Source: Acidobacteriota bacterium
GTDB lineage: Bacteria; Acidobacteriota; Aminicenantia; S016-38
Length of the DNA stretch: 64,000 nt
Direction of reading: 5' to 3'
Assembly (NCBI GenBank): GCA_015486055.1
Contig: WFSJ01000018.1
Location: 160,179 to 224,178 of the forward strand
Shown here: one piece after another, positions 8,478 to 18,969 of the stretch
How the letters are laid out: each line of letters starts with the position of its first letter
How positions within the stretch are numbered: the first letter of the stretch is position 1
Translations under genes and position numbers: made by a program
The notes under the pieces: model-generated
Databases searched by the model: none
What the model was told of the DNA's origin: nothing
The model's input: only the letters and a program-made list of their open reading frames with translations

Positions 8478-10933
8478 TTCACTTTTGGGTAAAATATTGC
8501 ATTTAAAAGGAATCTGAAAGTTTCCTCTGCCTGGTTTCTGTAAAGAACATTTATTCCTAAAAGGTGAAACCTTCCTCTTTTGTATTTTACATCAACAACT
8601 GCTGCAAGCCGTTTGAGGTATTTCTCTCCTTTGAGATATCCTGAGATGAGAATGTCCCCCCCTTCGGGGAAATATGCAACTACCCTTCTATCCATGTAAG
8701 GCTCCGGGGAGATGAAAGTCCTCATGGCAACAGAGCCGTAAAATACCCCGGTGGTGTCGTTGTCAAACCCAAGCCCAAGGGGAAGCTTCTTATTTACCTT
8801 TATTTTCACAAACGCTTGGGGACAGAAGAAATCTTTTACTCCCTTTAGGCCGTTTACAACAGGGAGTTTGAAATTTTCCCATGCAAGCTCAACAGCCCTT
8901 CCCATAAGGACTATTCTTCCCCCGTTTTCAGCAAATTTCTTTAGGTTCTTTACCCCCTCTTTTCCTATTCCACCGCTGTATTTTTCAGGAAGGCTGTACC
9001 ACCTTCTGGTTTGCCCCTTTGTTCCTTTTACTATCCTCTTTGCCGAGAGGGATGGAATTATTATCAAATCATAGTTCTTGTTCAGATCTTCTTTTTTTAT
9101 TTCATCATTGTGGATTACTTTATAAGAGATTTTGTAATTATCAAGGAAATATCTAAGCCATCCCTCTGAGATAATATGTCCCCATTGTTTATATACTGCT
9201 ATTCTGGGAACTGAGATTTTCTCAAAATACTTAGTCAAATTTCTCTGCGCTTTTATTTTTATGTGATTTTCCCCTGCTATCTTTTCAAGGGAATCTCGGG
9301 AAATGGAGGTTAAACAGATCTCCCCGTTTTTTGCATTTCTCAGGATTTTGCCTCCCTTCTTTGAAGCTTCTGCTGCAGCCCTGTAGCTGAAATTGACCTT
9401 CGGGTCCAGACAATAGTATTTTCCTCTTCCAATTATCTTACTTTCAGGGTAAGGATTTTTAACTTCCTTAAGGGAAAAATTGAGCCTTTCATTTACTGGA
9501 AGGTAATTTATACCCATCTGGATTGGGAGATTGCAGGTTGTTGTATCATAGGGCGGCTCTTCCAATGGATATTTTCCCCTTTTAAAAAGCTCCATAATGT
9601 AGGGTCTATAAGGCTGAGAAAGTGGTATATAAAAATCACCTTTTCTGTAAATTCCCAAATCTTCCTTCAACTTATAAACCTTTACTCCCCCCCACATAAG
9701 CCTTTCCATAAGCTCCCCTGTTCTGACAGGGTCTTCCTGTTCCTCAGGGATTACGAATCCATAAGGCTTTTCCTCTTTCCCCAAGCTTTCCTCATCTCTG
9801 TTCACCTTGTATATCGTTCTTAGAATTTCCTCATGGTTTTTGGCAACAAAGTCAAGTCCTGCAAGGGAAAGCTCAAGCTCATAATTCACTATATTTCTTG
9901 GCCTCCACCATCCCCCTTTCCATGGATTTGGAAAGCTTACCATTTTTCCATAGCTTCTATCGCTCCAGCTTATGGAGAGCTCGTTCTTTTCAACATATAC
10001 AGGTGTGGCGTATTTCGCACTTGCCATTTCAGAAAGAAGACCTATTGAATTGTGGAACCACGCAGTGTCATCAAGGGCTCCGATCCACCATGCAGTGAAC
10101 AAGTTGTAAGAGAGAACACCACTTTTTCCACTCTCTTCAACCTTATATGCCATGTATGTTCCCATGAGGTTTACAAGCCTCCATACTAAGGGATTAACAG
10201 AGAAAGAAGCAGGCTCTTTAAATGGTGGAAGGAATAACCTTGCCCCGGTTGATCCCATCTGGTGCTCGTCCTGAATTACGACGGGAAACCACTCCCTGTA
10301 GAATACTTTAGTGAGATTTCTCGTTTCCACAAGGTTCAGCATATACCAGTCCCTGTTATCATCGTGACCAGCATAATAGTGGTAAAGCCATGGCATGGAT
10401 TTGCCCTCATCCTTTGTTCCCACTGTTTTTTTATACCAATCAACAACCATATCTATTCCATCAGGGTTGGAAGAGGGAACAAGGAGAAGGATATTGTTTT
10501 TAAGGATTTCCTTTGCCCTTGGGTCCTTCAGAGTAACAAGCCTGTATGCAAGCTCCATTGACATCTGAGAGGCGCCTATCTCACTTGAATGAATAGTGCA
10601 AGAAATAAGATATACTGGCTTGGCCTTTTTTATAACTGAGGGGTCATGACCGAAATAAATCCTTTTTTCCAGATCCCTATAATATGATAACCTCTTCATG
10701 TTCTCCCTTGAGGAAATAACTGCAATGAACATATCCCTTTTCAGGGTAGTCTCTCCTATTTTCAAAAGCTTTAGTCTCTTAGTTGACTCTAAGGTTCTAA
10801 GATATCCTACAATTTGTTCGTAATTTGCCAGTTTTCTATCCTCCCCCACCTTGAATCCAAGATATTTCTCTGGTGGAGAAACCATTGAGAATACAAAGGG
10901 AAGAATTAAGATAAATGCAAGAATTTTTTTCAT
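8471..10933 (-). CDS. Secreted M14-family zinc carboxypeptidase-like protein with C-terminal amidotransferase-like region
   Basis: Signal peptide; HSSEIGASQMSMELAYRL, VPSSNPDGIDMV, QDEHQMG; later LIIIPSLSAKR...GGRIVLMG. Confidence 0.85.
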   Translation of the reverse strand: MKKILAFILILPFVFSMVSPPEKYLGFKVGEDRKLANYEQIVGYLRTLESTKRLKLLKIGETTLKRDMFIAVISSRENMKRLSYYRDLEKRIYFGHDPSVIKKAKPVYLISCTIHSSEIGASQMSMELAYRLVTLKDPRAKEILKNNILLLVPSSNPDGIDMVVDWYKKTVGTKDEGKSMPWLYHYYAGHDDNRDWYMLNLVETRNLTKVFYREWFPVVIQDEHQMGSTGARLFLPPFKEPASFSVNPLVWRLVNLMGTYMAYKVEESGKSGVLSYNLFTAWWIGALDDTAWFHNSIGLLSEMASAKYATPVYVEKNELSISWSDRSYGKMVSFPNPWKGGWWRPRNIVNYELELSLAGLDFVAKNHEEILRTIYKVNRDEESLGKEEKPYGFVIPEEQEDPVRTGELMERLMWGGVKVYKLKEDLGIYRKGDFYIPLSQPYRPYIMELFKRGKYPLEEPPYDTTTCNLPIQMGINYLPVNERLNFSLKEVKNPYPESKIIGRGKYYCLDPKVNFSYRAAAEASKKGGKILRNAKNGEICLTSISRDSLEKIAGENHIKIKAQRNLTKYFEKISVPRIAVYKQWGHIISEGWLRYFLDNYKISYKVIHNDEIKKEDLNKNYDLIIIPSLSAKRIVKGTKGQTRRWYSLPEKYSGGIGKEGVKNLKKFAENGGRIVLMGRAVELAWENFKLPVVNGLKGVKDFFCPQAFVKIKVNKKLPLGLGFDNDTTGVFYGSVAMRTFISPEPYMDRRVVAYFPEGGDILISGYLKGEKYLKRLAAVVDVKYKRGRFHLLGINVLYRNQAEETFRFLLNAIFYPKVKW

Positions 10934-11007
10934 ATTTTCCTCCTTTAGATAATTTTACATCCTCCATTGAAAAAAATCACCTGTTGTGATAGTATAAAAG
11001 AACAAAT

Positions 11008-11080
11008 GGGCCTGTGGCGTAGCTGGGAGCGCACTTGACTGGCAGTCAAGGGGTCGGGGGTTCGAATCCCCTCAGGTCCA
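11008..11080 (+). tRNA. tRNA-Ala(GGC)
   Basis: Acceptor GGGCCTG/CAGGTCC with the G3:U70 alanine identity pair; anticodon stem CTTGA-CTGGCAG-TCAAG; T-loop GGTTCGAATCC; discriminator A. Confidence 0.95.
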
Positions 11081-11086
11081 ATTTTC

Positions 11087-11171
11087 GCCGGAGTGGCGGA
11101 ACTGGAAGACGCAGGAGACTCAAAATCTCCCGGAGCTCGCCTCTGTGTGGGTTCGACTCCCACCTCCGGCA
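11087..11171 (+). tRNA. tRNA-Leu(CAA)
   Basis: Acceptor GCCGGAG/CTCCGGC; anticodon stem GGAGA-CTCAAAA-TCTCC; long class II variable arm; GGGTTCGACTCCC T-arm. Confidence 0.95.
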
Positions 11172-11180
11172 TGTGATTAT

Positions 11181-12815
11181 ATGAAAAAAGGTTTAAGCAT
11201 ATTTCTTGTGGTTGTCCTTTTCCTCCTGATATTGAATTTATTTCTTTTTTTCCTTAACAGGGGGAAAAAAGCTCTGACCTCCGATTCTTACCTCTCCATC
11301 AGGCTTTCTGGCCCGATCCCCGAGAGTGGAGCGAAAACATTTTCATTCGGTAAGGAATTGACCCTGAGGGATATTTACATTGCTCTACAGCGTGGGAAAG
11401 AGGACCCAAAGATAAGGGCCTGCTATCTCAAGATAAGTTATCCAACTATAGGATGGGGAGAGGCTGAAGAGATAAGGAGAATGATATCCTCCTTCAAAAA
11501 GACAGGGAAGAAGGTTATATCATTCGTTGAATTCGGGAGTGACCTCGGCTACTTTATAGCAACATCGGCAGATAAGATTTATACTTTACCCGGTTCCTAT
11601 ATAGAATTGAACGGCATAGGTGCAGAGAGGTTATATTACAAGGGATTTCTTGACAGGATCGGAATAACACCTCAGTTTTTTCATATAGGTAATTGGAAGA
11701 CTGCAGCGAATTCTTACATTAAGAAAGGGATGACAAAATATGAAAGGGAGCAATTGGAGAGGCTTGGAAGCGGAATTATGGATTTTTATCTTAAGGCGAT
11801 AGAAAATTCAAGGAAAATGAGGAAGGATGAGATACTGAGCTTTATGAACGAGGAAGGGGGAGGTAGCGGTGAGGACTTTGCTGGCACGAAGTTTTTTGAT
11901 GGTATAGAAGGAGAGGAGGGGGTAATAAATTCGGAACTTAAGGGTTTGAAACCTGTCAAGGCAATTTATTACGCCTCTATTGACAGGGGCTTGAACCCTA
12001 ACAGAATAGCTGTGGTATTTGCGGATGGAATAATAAATCTCGGCTCCTCCGGGTATTTTCCCCTTACTGGAAAGGTTGTAGGGGCTGATACATTTAGAAA
12101 TGTTATAAGTAAGCTGAGAAGAGACCCATGTGTAAGGGGGGTGGTTTTAAGGGTAAATAGCCCTGGGGGTTCTGTTACAGCATCTGAGGAAATGGAAAGG
12201 GCTGTAAAAAGGCTTGCAGAGGCGAAGCCGGTTGTTGTTTCCATGTCTTCTTATGCTGCCTCTGGAGGGTATTACATATCTACGGATGCAAAGAAGATAT
12301 TCGCAAACAATCTTACCCTTACGGGTTCCATAGGGGTGATTGGGGGGAAACTGAGTTTCAAGGGAGCCCTTGAAAAGCTTGGAATGAATGTTGATTCCGT
12401 AGGATTTACAAAGACTGCCCTTATAAATAGTCCCTACAGGGCTTACACCAAAGAAGAATCTTCTATTGTTAAAAAGAGAATGTGGAGTTTTTACAGACTT
12501 TTTGTAAAAAGGGTGGCTGAAGGAAGAAGAAAGAGCAAAGAATATATAGACAGCATAGGGAGAGGCAGAGTTTACCTTGGAAAGGAAGCTATGGAAATAG
12601 GACTGATTGACGGAATTGGAGGACTCGATGACTCCATAAGAGAAGCTGCGAAGCTTTCAGGAACAAGATTTTATTCGGTGGAATTCTATCCTAAAAAGAA
12701 AACTCTATTGGAACGGTTTATCAATTTCCTTAAGAATTTTGATTCTTCTTCCCTTCGCTTTTTATTGGATCAGAAGGTCTATTTTCTTGTATATCCTGAG
12801 TTTCAGTTTAACTGA
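11181..12815 (+). CDS. sppA: Signal peptide peptidase SppA (67K type)
   Basis: ORF listed from 11145, but ATG 11181 (MKKGLSIFLVVVLFLL) avoids the tRNA-Leu; VLRVNSPGGSVTASEEM and SMSSYAASGGYYIS. Confidence 0.93.
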   Translation: MKKGLSIFLVVVLFLLILNLFLFFLNRGKKALTSDSYLSIRLSGPIPESGAKTFSFGKELTLRDIYIALQRGKEDPKIRACYLKISYPTIGWGEAEEIRRMISSFKKTGKKVISFVEFGSDLGYFIATSADKIYTLPGSYIELNGIGAERLYYKGFLDRIGITPQFFHIGNWKTAANSYIKKGMTKYEREQLERLGSGIMDFYLKAIENSRKMRKDEILSFMNEEGGGSGEDFAGTKFFDGIEGEEGVINSELKGLKPVKAIYYASIDRGLNPNRIAVVFADGIINLGSSGYFPLTGKVVGADTFRNVISKLRRDPCVRGVVLRVNSPGGSVTASEEMERAVKRLAEAKPVVVSMSSYAASGGYYISTDAKKIFANNLTLTGSIGVIGGKLSFKGALEKLGMNVDSVGFTKTALINSPYRAYTKEESSIVKKRMWSFYRLFVKRVAEGRRKSKEYIDSIGRGRVYLGKEAMEIGLIDGIGGLDDSIREAAKLSGTRFYSVEFYPKKKTLLERFINFLKNFDSSSLRFLLDQKVYFLVYPEFQFN

Positions 12816-14902
12816 ACAAGGAATGATATCCTTTTGAGGGGGGAGTAAATGAAAACCTTGCTGAAGGAATTTGTTGGCTCTATAGAATAGTCTGATTCTA
12901 CATATACGGGAAGAATACTTCCCCCTTTGATCGTATAAACAGTTGTTGTTGGATCCTTTAAAAATATCTTTCCCTTATTTTCCCATATATCAATCCACAG
13001 ATAATCTGTTAGCTTTTCCTTTTTGAATTGAGAAATGTCAAATTTGTAAAGTCTCCTCTTTCCATCCTTGTCTCCAGCTAAAAAGTATAAATAGTCATTG
13101 TAATAGGCCCCGCCTTCTACTTTGCTCTCAATCTTTCTGAATTTTCCATCACTTTGGGTATATATATATCCCCCGCTGTTTTTGTCCTTGCACAAGAAGG
13201 CATTAGCTTCGGGAATCCATAAAAGAAGAGAAAATCTTTTTTCCCCATCCCTTAGTTTCAGGGGAATCCATCTCCCCTGGAATATATATCCCTGGAGGTA
13301 ATCCTTATCCCCTTCTTTTTCTACAACAACTGCGTTTTTTCCTTGAAATCTTATTTCGAGGTCCTCGCTTCCCATGTGAGAATAAGATTTTATGAGGTTT
13401 CTGAAGTCAGGAGTATTTTTATAGATTTTCCTTAGAGTCTGGAATTTCTCTATGTTTGTTGGAAGAAAGGGTAAATCTTGTATGGAATTAACTTTTTTTG
13501 CTCTTCTCTTTGGAATTGAATAGACAATAAATCTATGAGGAAACTCCTTTGAATAAAGGAAAAGGAATCTTTTTTCGTTTACCATTTTCTCGAAGGGAGC
13601 TTTAAATGGAAGATAATCGTATTCATTGCTGTAGAATACTATAGAGTCTCCCTGCATTTCCCCCTTAAATTTTTCATCAGTAAGGGAAAGCACCACTGCT
13701 TTCCTTGGTTTTTCTCCCCCTTTCCAGAGATAGAAAATCCTCCTCCCCCTTATTCTGTCCACTCCAGAAATTATAAGGGTTTTACCATCCCTTTGGGGGA
13801 AGAAGTCCTCTATTTCTAATCTTAGAGGGATCTTTTTTTTTGTCCAAGAAGGGAGTTCAAAGGAGTAGAGTCCATATTCATCCCTTCCTCCAGGTCTACC
13901 AAGCAGGATTATCCTGTTTTCTCCCAGCCATTTTGCCATTTCTATTTTTCTTAAATTTTTCTTCTGAATGCCGAATACATTTTCAACATTTCCCCCATTA
14001 AAAAATGATAGATACATGTATTTTAATTTTTTATCAGTCTTTTTTTCTGTCATAGAAAGCCATTTCCAGATATGAGGATCTGTAGGTCTGTAGAGGTAGA
14101 GCTTTAGAAGGATTTTCCTTGCCTTTTTATACTTCATTCTGTTTATAAGATGAAAAGCCTCTATTTCCTTTGCCATAGGTGAATCTTCAGGGAAAAGGGG
14201 CTCTATATCCTTTATGGCATAGTCCCTTCCTAAGGAGAAGGCAAAGTCAGCCATTTTCTCAAGGAACTTTGGAGTTTTTGGGAGTTTAGAGATTATTTCC
14301 CAGCCTTTCACAATATCTCCCCTTTCTCTGTAAGCCTCGGCAAGTTCCTCTCCTATTCTGAAGTTTTTACCTGTTGAGTTGAAAATTTCCTCTGCCTTTG
14401 ATAATTCTCCCTTATCTATGTAGAGCCTTGCGAGGAAAAATTTGAAGATAGGATCTTTTAACTTCTTAATAGAGATTCTCAATCTCCTTTCAGACCTTTC
14501 CAATTTTCCCATGTCAAGGTCATAAACCCCTTGGACGAAATTCACTATGGGTGAGGAAGGATAAAACTCTTTTGCTCTTGCTGCATACCATTCCCTCTGA
14601 AAATAAGCTATATCATAAACAGCTAAGGAAAGCCCAAGGTATTTCATCCACTCGTATTTACCATAATAAGCTGTGCGGGATTCTTTCCTGTAGGAGTTGA
14701 AATGGTAAGAAGCATTTATGTAATCACCATCGGCCAAGGTAAGAAAACCGAGGGCTATTGGATCCCTTCTCTTTCCAAAATAAGATGACCAGGCAGATTT
14801 TGCAATTCCCTTTTCTCCGTAAAGATAATAAGCCACGCCCCTTTCAAAATTGGAAGCCCCAATTAGGAAAATGGGTAAAAGTAAAAAGGCTATTTTTCTC
14901 AT
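12803..14902 (-). CDS. Secreted protein with TPR-like N-terminal half and beta-propeller-like C-terminal half, function unknown
   Basis: Signal peptide MRKIAFLLLPIFLIGAS; helical repeats (SKAEEIFNSTGK, KARKILLKLYLYRPTDPHIWKWLSM) followed by beta-rich repeats. Confidence 0.6.
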   Translation of the reverse strand: MRKIAFLLLPIFLIGASNFERGVAYYLYGEKGIAKSAWSSYFGKRRDPIALGFLTLADGDYINASYHFNSYRKESRTAYYGKYEWMKYLGLSLAVYDIAYFQREWYAARAKEFYPSSPIVNFVQGVYDLDMGKLERSERRLRISIKKLKDPIFKFFLARLYIDKGELSKAEEIFNSTGKNFRIGEELAEAYRERGDIVKGWEIISKLPKTPKFLEKMADFAFSLGRDYAIKDIEPLFPEDSPMAKEIEAFHLINRMKYKKARKILLKLYLYRPTDPHIWKWLSMTEKKTDKKLKYMYLSFFNGGNVENVFGIQKKNLRKIEMAKWLGENRIILLGRPGGRDEYGLYSFELPSWTKKKIPLRLEIEDFFPQRDGKTLIISGVDRIRGRRIFYLWKGGEKPRKAVVLSLTDEKFKGEMQGDSIVFYSNEYDYLPFKAPFEKMVNEKRFLFLYSKEFPHRFIVYSIPKRRAKKVNSIQDLPFLPTNIEKFQTLRKIYKNTPDFRNLIKSYSHMGSEDLEIRFQGKNAVVVEKEGDKDYLQGYIFQGRWIPLKLRDGEKRFSLLLWIPEANAFLCKDKNSGGYIYTQSDGKFRKIESKVEGGAYYNDYLYFLAGDKDGKRRLYKFDISQFKKEKLTDYLWIDIWENKGKIFLKDPTTTVYTIKGGSILPVYVESDYSIEPTNSFSKVFIYSPLKRISFLVQLN

Positions 14903-14954
14903 ATTTCCAGTTTAGGAACACTTTGTATAAAAGTCAATTTGTTATAATCCTGGA

Positions 14955-17033
14955 GTGAAGATTGAGGGAGAAGTAGACAAGAAGATATTCGGAACTAATG
15001 GTTTTGCTGTAATCCTTATAAAGACTGAAAAAGGCGAGATAAAGGCCTCAGGAGAAATAGATTTTCTAAATGAGGGTGAATATGTGTTTCTAAAAGGAAG
15101 ATGGAAACAAGGCAAATATGGGAGGGAATTTGTAGTTGAAGCTGTTGAAAAGAGTGAGATGAGACCTTCCGGGATAGAAAAACTCCTTGCCTCCTCTGGA
15201 ATTAAAGGGATTGGCAAGGTAACCGCGAGAAAGATAGTGAAGACCTTTGGAGACAAAGCCCTGAATGTTATATTAGACACCCCAGAAAATTTAATTGAGG
15301 TAAGAGGTATATCACGCAGAAAAGCAAAAGCTATTCAGGATTATTTTATGAAAATGGGGAGGAAGAGAGACGCCCTCTTATTCCTATCAGAATTTTCCAT
15401 TCCAATGAGAATTGCTAGGAAAATAGTTGAGACCTATGGAGAGGAGACAGAGAATATAATAAGGAAAAATCCTTACAGTCTTTCCGTAGAGTTCAAGGGA
15501 ATCGGATTTAGAAAGGCCGATGAGGTAGCGAGAAGATTGGGGATAGCCCTTAACAGCAGGGAAAGGGCTGAAGCAGCGATGCTCTATTGCCTTGAGAAAG
15601 AAGCTTCCAACGGGGACACATATATGGAAGAAGAAAAACTCATAGATAGATTATCCTCTCTAAATATAGATGAGGAGAAATTTCGTGAGGCTCTAATCTC
15701 CCCTGTTTTTTTTGAGAAGGAAGGGAAAGTTGGGATGAAGAAGTATTTTCTCTGGGAGGATGAAATTTCAAAGAGGCTAAATGAATTGAGGGAGGCTCAG
15801 GAAAGCCTTCCCTTAGAGGATTTTTCTTCATTTTTCAGAGACATATCCGACTCTCTCTCAATAGAGTTAGATGAGCTCCAAAAAAAGGCCATTGAAGAGG
15901 CCCTATCCTCAAAGGTCCTTATAATTTCAGGAGGGCCTGGCACAGGGAAAACGACGATAATTAAATTCATTGGTCTTGTAGCAAATGCAAAAGAGATGAG
16001 GACGAAATTTGCAGCACCAACAGGGAGGGCCGCAAAAAGATTGACAGAAGCGACTGGCTTTACGGCATCAACAATTCACAGACTACTTGAATTTGACCCG
16101 ACATCAGGGACCTTTGAAAGAAACGAGTCGAGACCCCTTGATGTAGATATCCTTATCTTAGATGAAGTGTCTATGATAGATATATATCTTTTCAGGGCTG
16201 TTTTGAGGGCACTCCCCCTTGATGCAAGGCTTATTCTTGTAGGCGATAAGGACCAGCTCCCCTCAGTTGGTCCCGGCAATGTTCTTTCTGACATAATCTC
16301 AAGCGGAATTTTTAAGACAATCTTCCTCAGGAAGATTCACAGACAGAGAGAGGGGAGCCTGATCGCTGAAAACGCTCAGAGGATAAGGGCTGGTCTTATT
16401 CCATATATAGAGGGTGGTGGAGAGTTTGAGTTTTATCCTGAAAACAAGGTATTTCAAAAAATAATGAAGCTTTCAACAGAGGAAATTCCTAAAAGATTGG
16501 GCCTTAAGCCTCTAACAGAGGAGATTCAGGTAATAGCCCCGATGTATAAAGGAGTGGTCGGTGTTCACAATCTTAACAAAGCCCTTCAAGATAGACTTAA
16601 TCCATCAGGAAGGGAAATAAAGGTTGGGAGGGAAAGGTTCAGGATTGGGGACAAGGTGATGCAAACTTGCAATAATTACATAAAGGAAGTATTCAACGGA
16701 GAGATAGGAAGGGTAATTGGTGGAGACGCTGAGAGTCTCCTTGTAGATTTCTACGGAAGAGAAGTGGTGTATTGGGAAGATGATATAGATGATCTTGTCC
16801 TTGCCTATGCAATTTCCATCCATAAATCCCAGGGGAGCGAATATTCAGCCGTTATCTTTCCTATTGTGAGGCAGCACTGGATAATGCTCCAGAGGAATCT
16901 TATATACACTGCAATAACGAGGGCAAGGAAATATGTTGGAATAGTGGGAGAATATGAGGCTTTAAAGTGGGGGATAAAGAACGACAGACCACTTAGAAGA
17001 AAAACTTGGCTGAGCGTTCTCCTTTCTCCTTGA
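14955..17033 (+). CDS. recD2: RecD-like (RecD2) ATP-dependent DNA helicase
   Basis: Helix-hairpin-helix N-terminus (GIKGIGKVTARKI); Walker A ISGGPGTGKTTIIKF; DEVSMID; LAYAISIHKSQGSEY. Confidence 0.94.
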   Translation: MKIEGEVDKKIFGTNGFAVILIKTEKGEIKASGEIDFLNEGEYVFLKGRWKQGKYGREFVVEAVEKSEMRPSGIEKLLASSGIKGIGKVTARKIVKTFGDKALNVILDTPENLIEVRGISRRKAKAIQDYFMKMGRKRDALLFLSEFSIPMRIARKIVETYGEETENIIRKNPYSLSVEFKGIGFRKADEVARRLGIALNSRERAEAAMLYCLEKEASNGDTYMEEEKLIDRLSSLNIDEEKFREALISPVFFEKEGKVGMKKYFLWEDEISKRLNELREAQESLPLEDFSSFFRDISDSLSIELDELQKKAIEEALSSKVLIISGGPGTGKTTIIKFIGLVANAKEMRTKFAAPTGRAAKRLTEATGFTASTIHRLLEFDPTSGTFERNESRPLDVDILILDEVSMIDIYLFRAVLRALPLDARLILVGDKDQLPSVGPGNVLSDIISSGIFKTIFLRKIHRQREGSLIAENAQRIRAGLIPYIEGGGEFEFYPENKVFQKIMKLSTEEIPKRLGLKPLTEEIQVIAPMYKGVVGVHNLNKALQDRLNPSGREIKVGRERFRIGDKVMQTCNNYIKEVFNGEIGRVIGGDAESLLVDFYGREVVYWEDDIDDLVLAYAISIHKSQGSEYSAVIFPIVRQHWIMLQRNLIYTAITRARKYVGIVGEYEALKWGIKNDRPLRRKTWLSVLLSP

Positions 17034-17077
17034 AAGAATTTCTTTAAGGTTCTATCCTATTTTTTAGGAGGAATAAA

Positions 17078-18724
17078 GTGAATGCAGCAATAATTGCTAT
17101 TGTTGGAATTCTTTGGTTTTACTTGGTTTACAGATTCTACGGGAGGCACCTTGATAGAAAGGTGATAAAACCTGACGATTCAAGGGAAACGCCTGCTAAT
17201 TCTCTTTACGATGGGGTTGATTATGTCCCTGCTCACCCTGCTGTTCTTTTCGGGCACCATTTCTCATCCATAGCTGGTGCAGGGCCTATAGTTGGACCAA
17301 TCCTTGCCTATTCCCTGTTCGGATGGGTTCCTGCTCTTTTATGGATTCTCTTGGGAACAGCCTTTATAGGAATGGTTCATGACTACTTTTCACTTATGAC
17401 ATCTGTGAGGAACAGGGGAGTGAGTATTGCAGAAGTTGCAGAGGAAGTGATTTCAAAGACAGCAAAATGGCTTTTTTCAATCTTCGTGTGGTTTGCTCTT
17501 GTCCTTGTTGTCGCAGTTTTTTCTGTTATAACTGCAAAGACTCTTGAGGCAAAGCCGCAAATAGCAATTCCTACCCTTGGTCTTATTGTCCTTGCCATTT
17601 TTTTTGGGCTTGCTGTTTACAGGTTAAAAGTCAGAGTCATTCCTGCTACTCTAATTGCTTGGGGCTTTATATTTGGACTTGTATGGCTGGGATATTTATA
17701 TCCGATAAGGGCTAACTTCAATACATGGTTCTATGTTTTCTTGCTTTATGCTTTTATAGCTTCCGGACTTCCTGTTTGGTTTCTCCTCCAGCCGAGAGAT
17801 TATCTCAGCATGACAATACTATTTGTGGGTCTTCTTGTGGGATACGCGGGTTTATTTGCACTTCACCCTCATATAAATGGACCCGTTTTACACTCATTCA
17901 GTTCCACTCAGGGTCCCTTGGTCCCTATGCTTTTTATAATAATAGCCTGCGGTGCGATATCCGGTTTCCACTCACTCGTGGCTTCAGGCACAACTGCAAA
18001 GCAGCTCAAAAGGGAAAGCCATGGTAGGATAGTAGGAAGTGGGGCGATGATCTTTGAAGGTATCCTTGCCCTCCTTGTTCTTCTTCTTATGGCAGGAGCA
18101 TTAAAATGGGGAAGTGGAAGTGGAAATTTCTTTTTTGGCTCAATCCTTTCAAAAAAAGGGCCAATTGTAGCGTTTGGCACAGGATTCGGGAAAGCTGTTT
18201 CAAGCTTGGGGATCTCTTTGTCCTTGGCAACTGCTTTTGGAATATTGATGCTCAATGCCTTTGTTCTAACCTCCCTTGATACAGCAGTAAGACTCAGCAG
18301 ATTTGTATTTCAGGAAGCAATAGCAAAGGATGTAAAACCTTTCAATAATAGATGGCTTGCCAGCTTTATAGGAGTGGCTATTGCATGGGCCTTTGCAGCA
18401 ACGAACTCATGGAAGGTTATATGGCCTGCCTTCGGGGGAGCAAATCAGCTCGTTGCAGCCCTTTCACTATTCACCATATCAGCATACCTGGCAGGGGTAA
18501 AGAAACCCGTCCTTTACAGCCTTATTCCAGCCCTCTTTATGTGGTTGGTTACAGAATCAGCCCTTTTTTACCTTCTTGTATTTAAATTTGCCCCCAATGC
18601 TTTTAAGGATTTCGGAAAGCTGATGTTGGCCTTGGTAACTGTGGTTCTAATAGTACTGGGTTTGATGGTTGGTTACGAGGCCCTCAGCGCAATAAAGAGA
18701 AAATGGAAATTAAAGAATGGATAA
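17078..18724 (+). CDS. cstA: Carbon starvation protein CstA family transporter
   Basis: PANSLYDGVDYVPAHPAVLFGHHFSSIAGAGPIVGPILA; multiple TM helices; CGAISGFHSLVASGTTAKQL. Confidence 0.95.
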   Translation: MNAAIIAIVGILWFYLVYRFYGRHLDRKVIKPDDSRETPANSLYDGVDYVPAHPAVLFGHHFSSIAGAGPIVGPILAYSLFGWVPALLWILLGTAFIGMVHDYFSLMTSVRNRGVSIAEVAEEVISKTAKWLFSIFVWFALVLVVAVFSVITAKTLEAKPQIAIPTLGLIVLAIFFGLAVYRLKVRVIPATLIAWGFIFGLVWLGYLYPIRANFNTWFYVFLLYAFIASGLPVWFLLQPRDYLSMTILFVGLLVGYAGLFALHPHINGPVLHSFSSTQGPLVPMLFIIIACGAISGFHSLVASGTTAKQLKRESHGRIVGSGAMIFEGILALLVLLLMAGALKWGSGSGNFFFGSILSKKGPIVAFGTGFGKAVSSLGISLSLATAFGILMLNAFVLTSLDTAVRLSRFVFQEAIAKDVKPFNNRWLASFIGVAIAWAFAATNSWKVIWPAFGGANQLVAALSLFTISAYLAGVKKPVLYSLIPALFMWLVTESALFYLLVFKFAPNAFKDFGKLMLALVTVVLIVLGLMVGYEALSAIKRKWKLKNG

Positions 18725-18969
18725 AGGGTTTCTTCAAAGGAACGTTTGGAGATATCCTCTTTGGAGACCTTGAGAGGGAGACAAAGGAAAGGGAGGAGAT
18801 CCTTTTAACCCTTTTGCTTCTTCATTTTGCAGGCCTTGAAAATCCTCTTTATTTTTATCTCCTTGAGGTTCTTCCATATCTTAAAATAGATGAAAACTTC
18901 ATGAGAAGGATAATAGCCAAGGAGGAGCTTCTCCCAGTCCTATTTTCAAGGTATGAAGGTTGGGCATGA
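18703..18969 (+). CDS. Small acidic hypothetical protein encoded between cstA and an ArsA-like ATPase
   Basis: 88 aa ORF overlapping the cstA 3' end by 22 bp and the downstream ATG by ATGA. Confidence 0.65.
   Translation: MEIKEWIKGFFKGTFGDILFGDLERETKEREEILLTLLLLHFAGLENPLYFYLLEVLPYLKIDENFMRRIIAKEELLPVLFSRYEGWA

Noticed and set aside
10945-11172. 75-aa minus-strand ORF (MPEVGVEPTQRRAPGDFESPASS...)
   Set aside because: It is the antisense of tRNA-Ala and tRNA-Leu, a common mis-annotation arising from tRNA sequence
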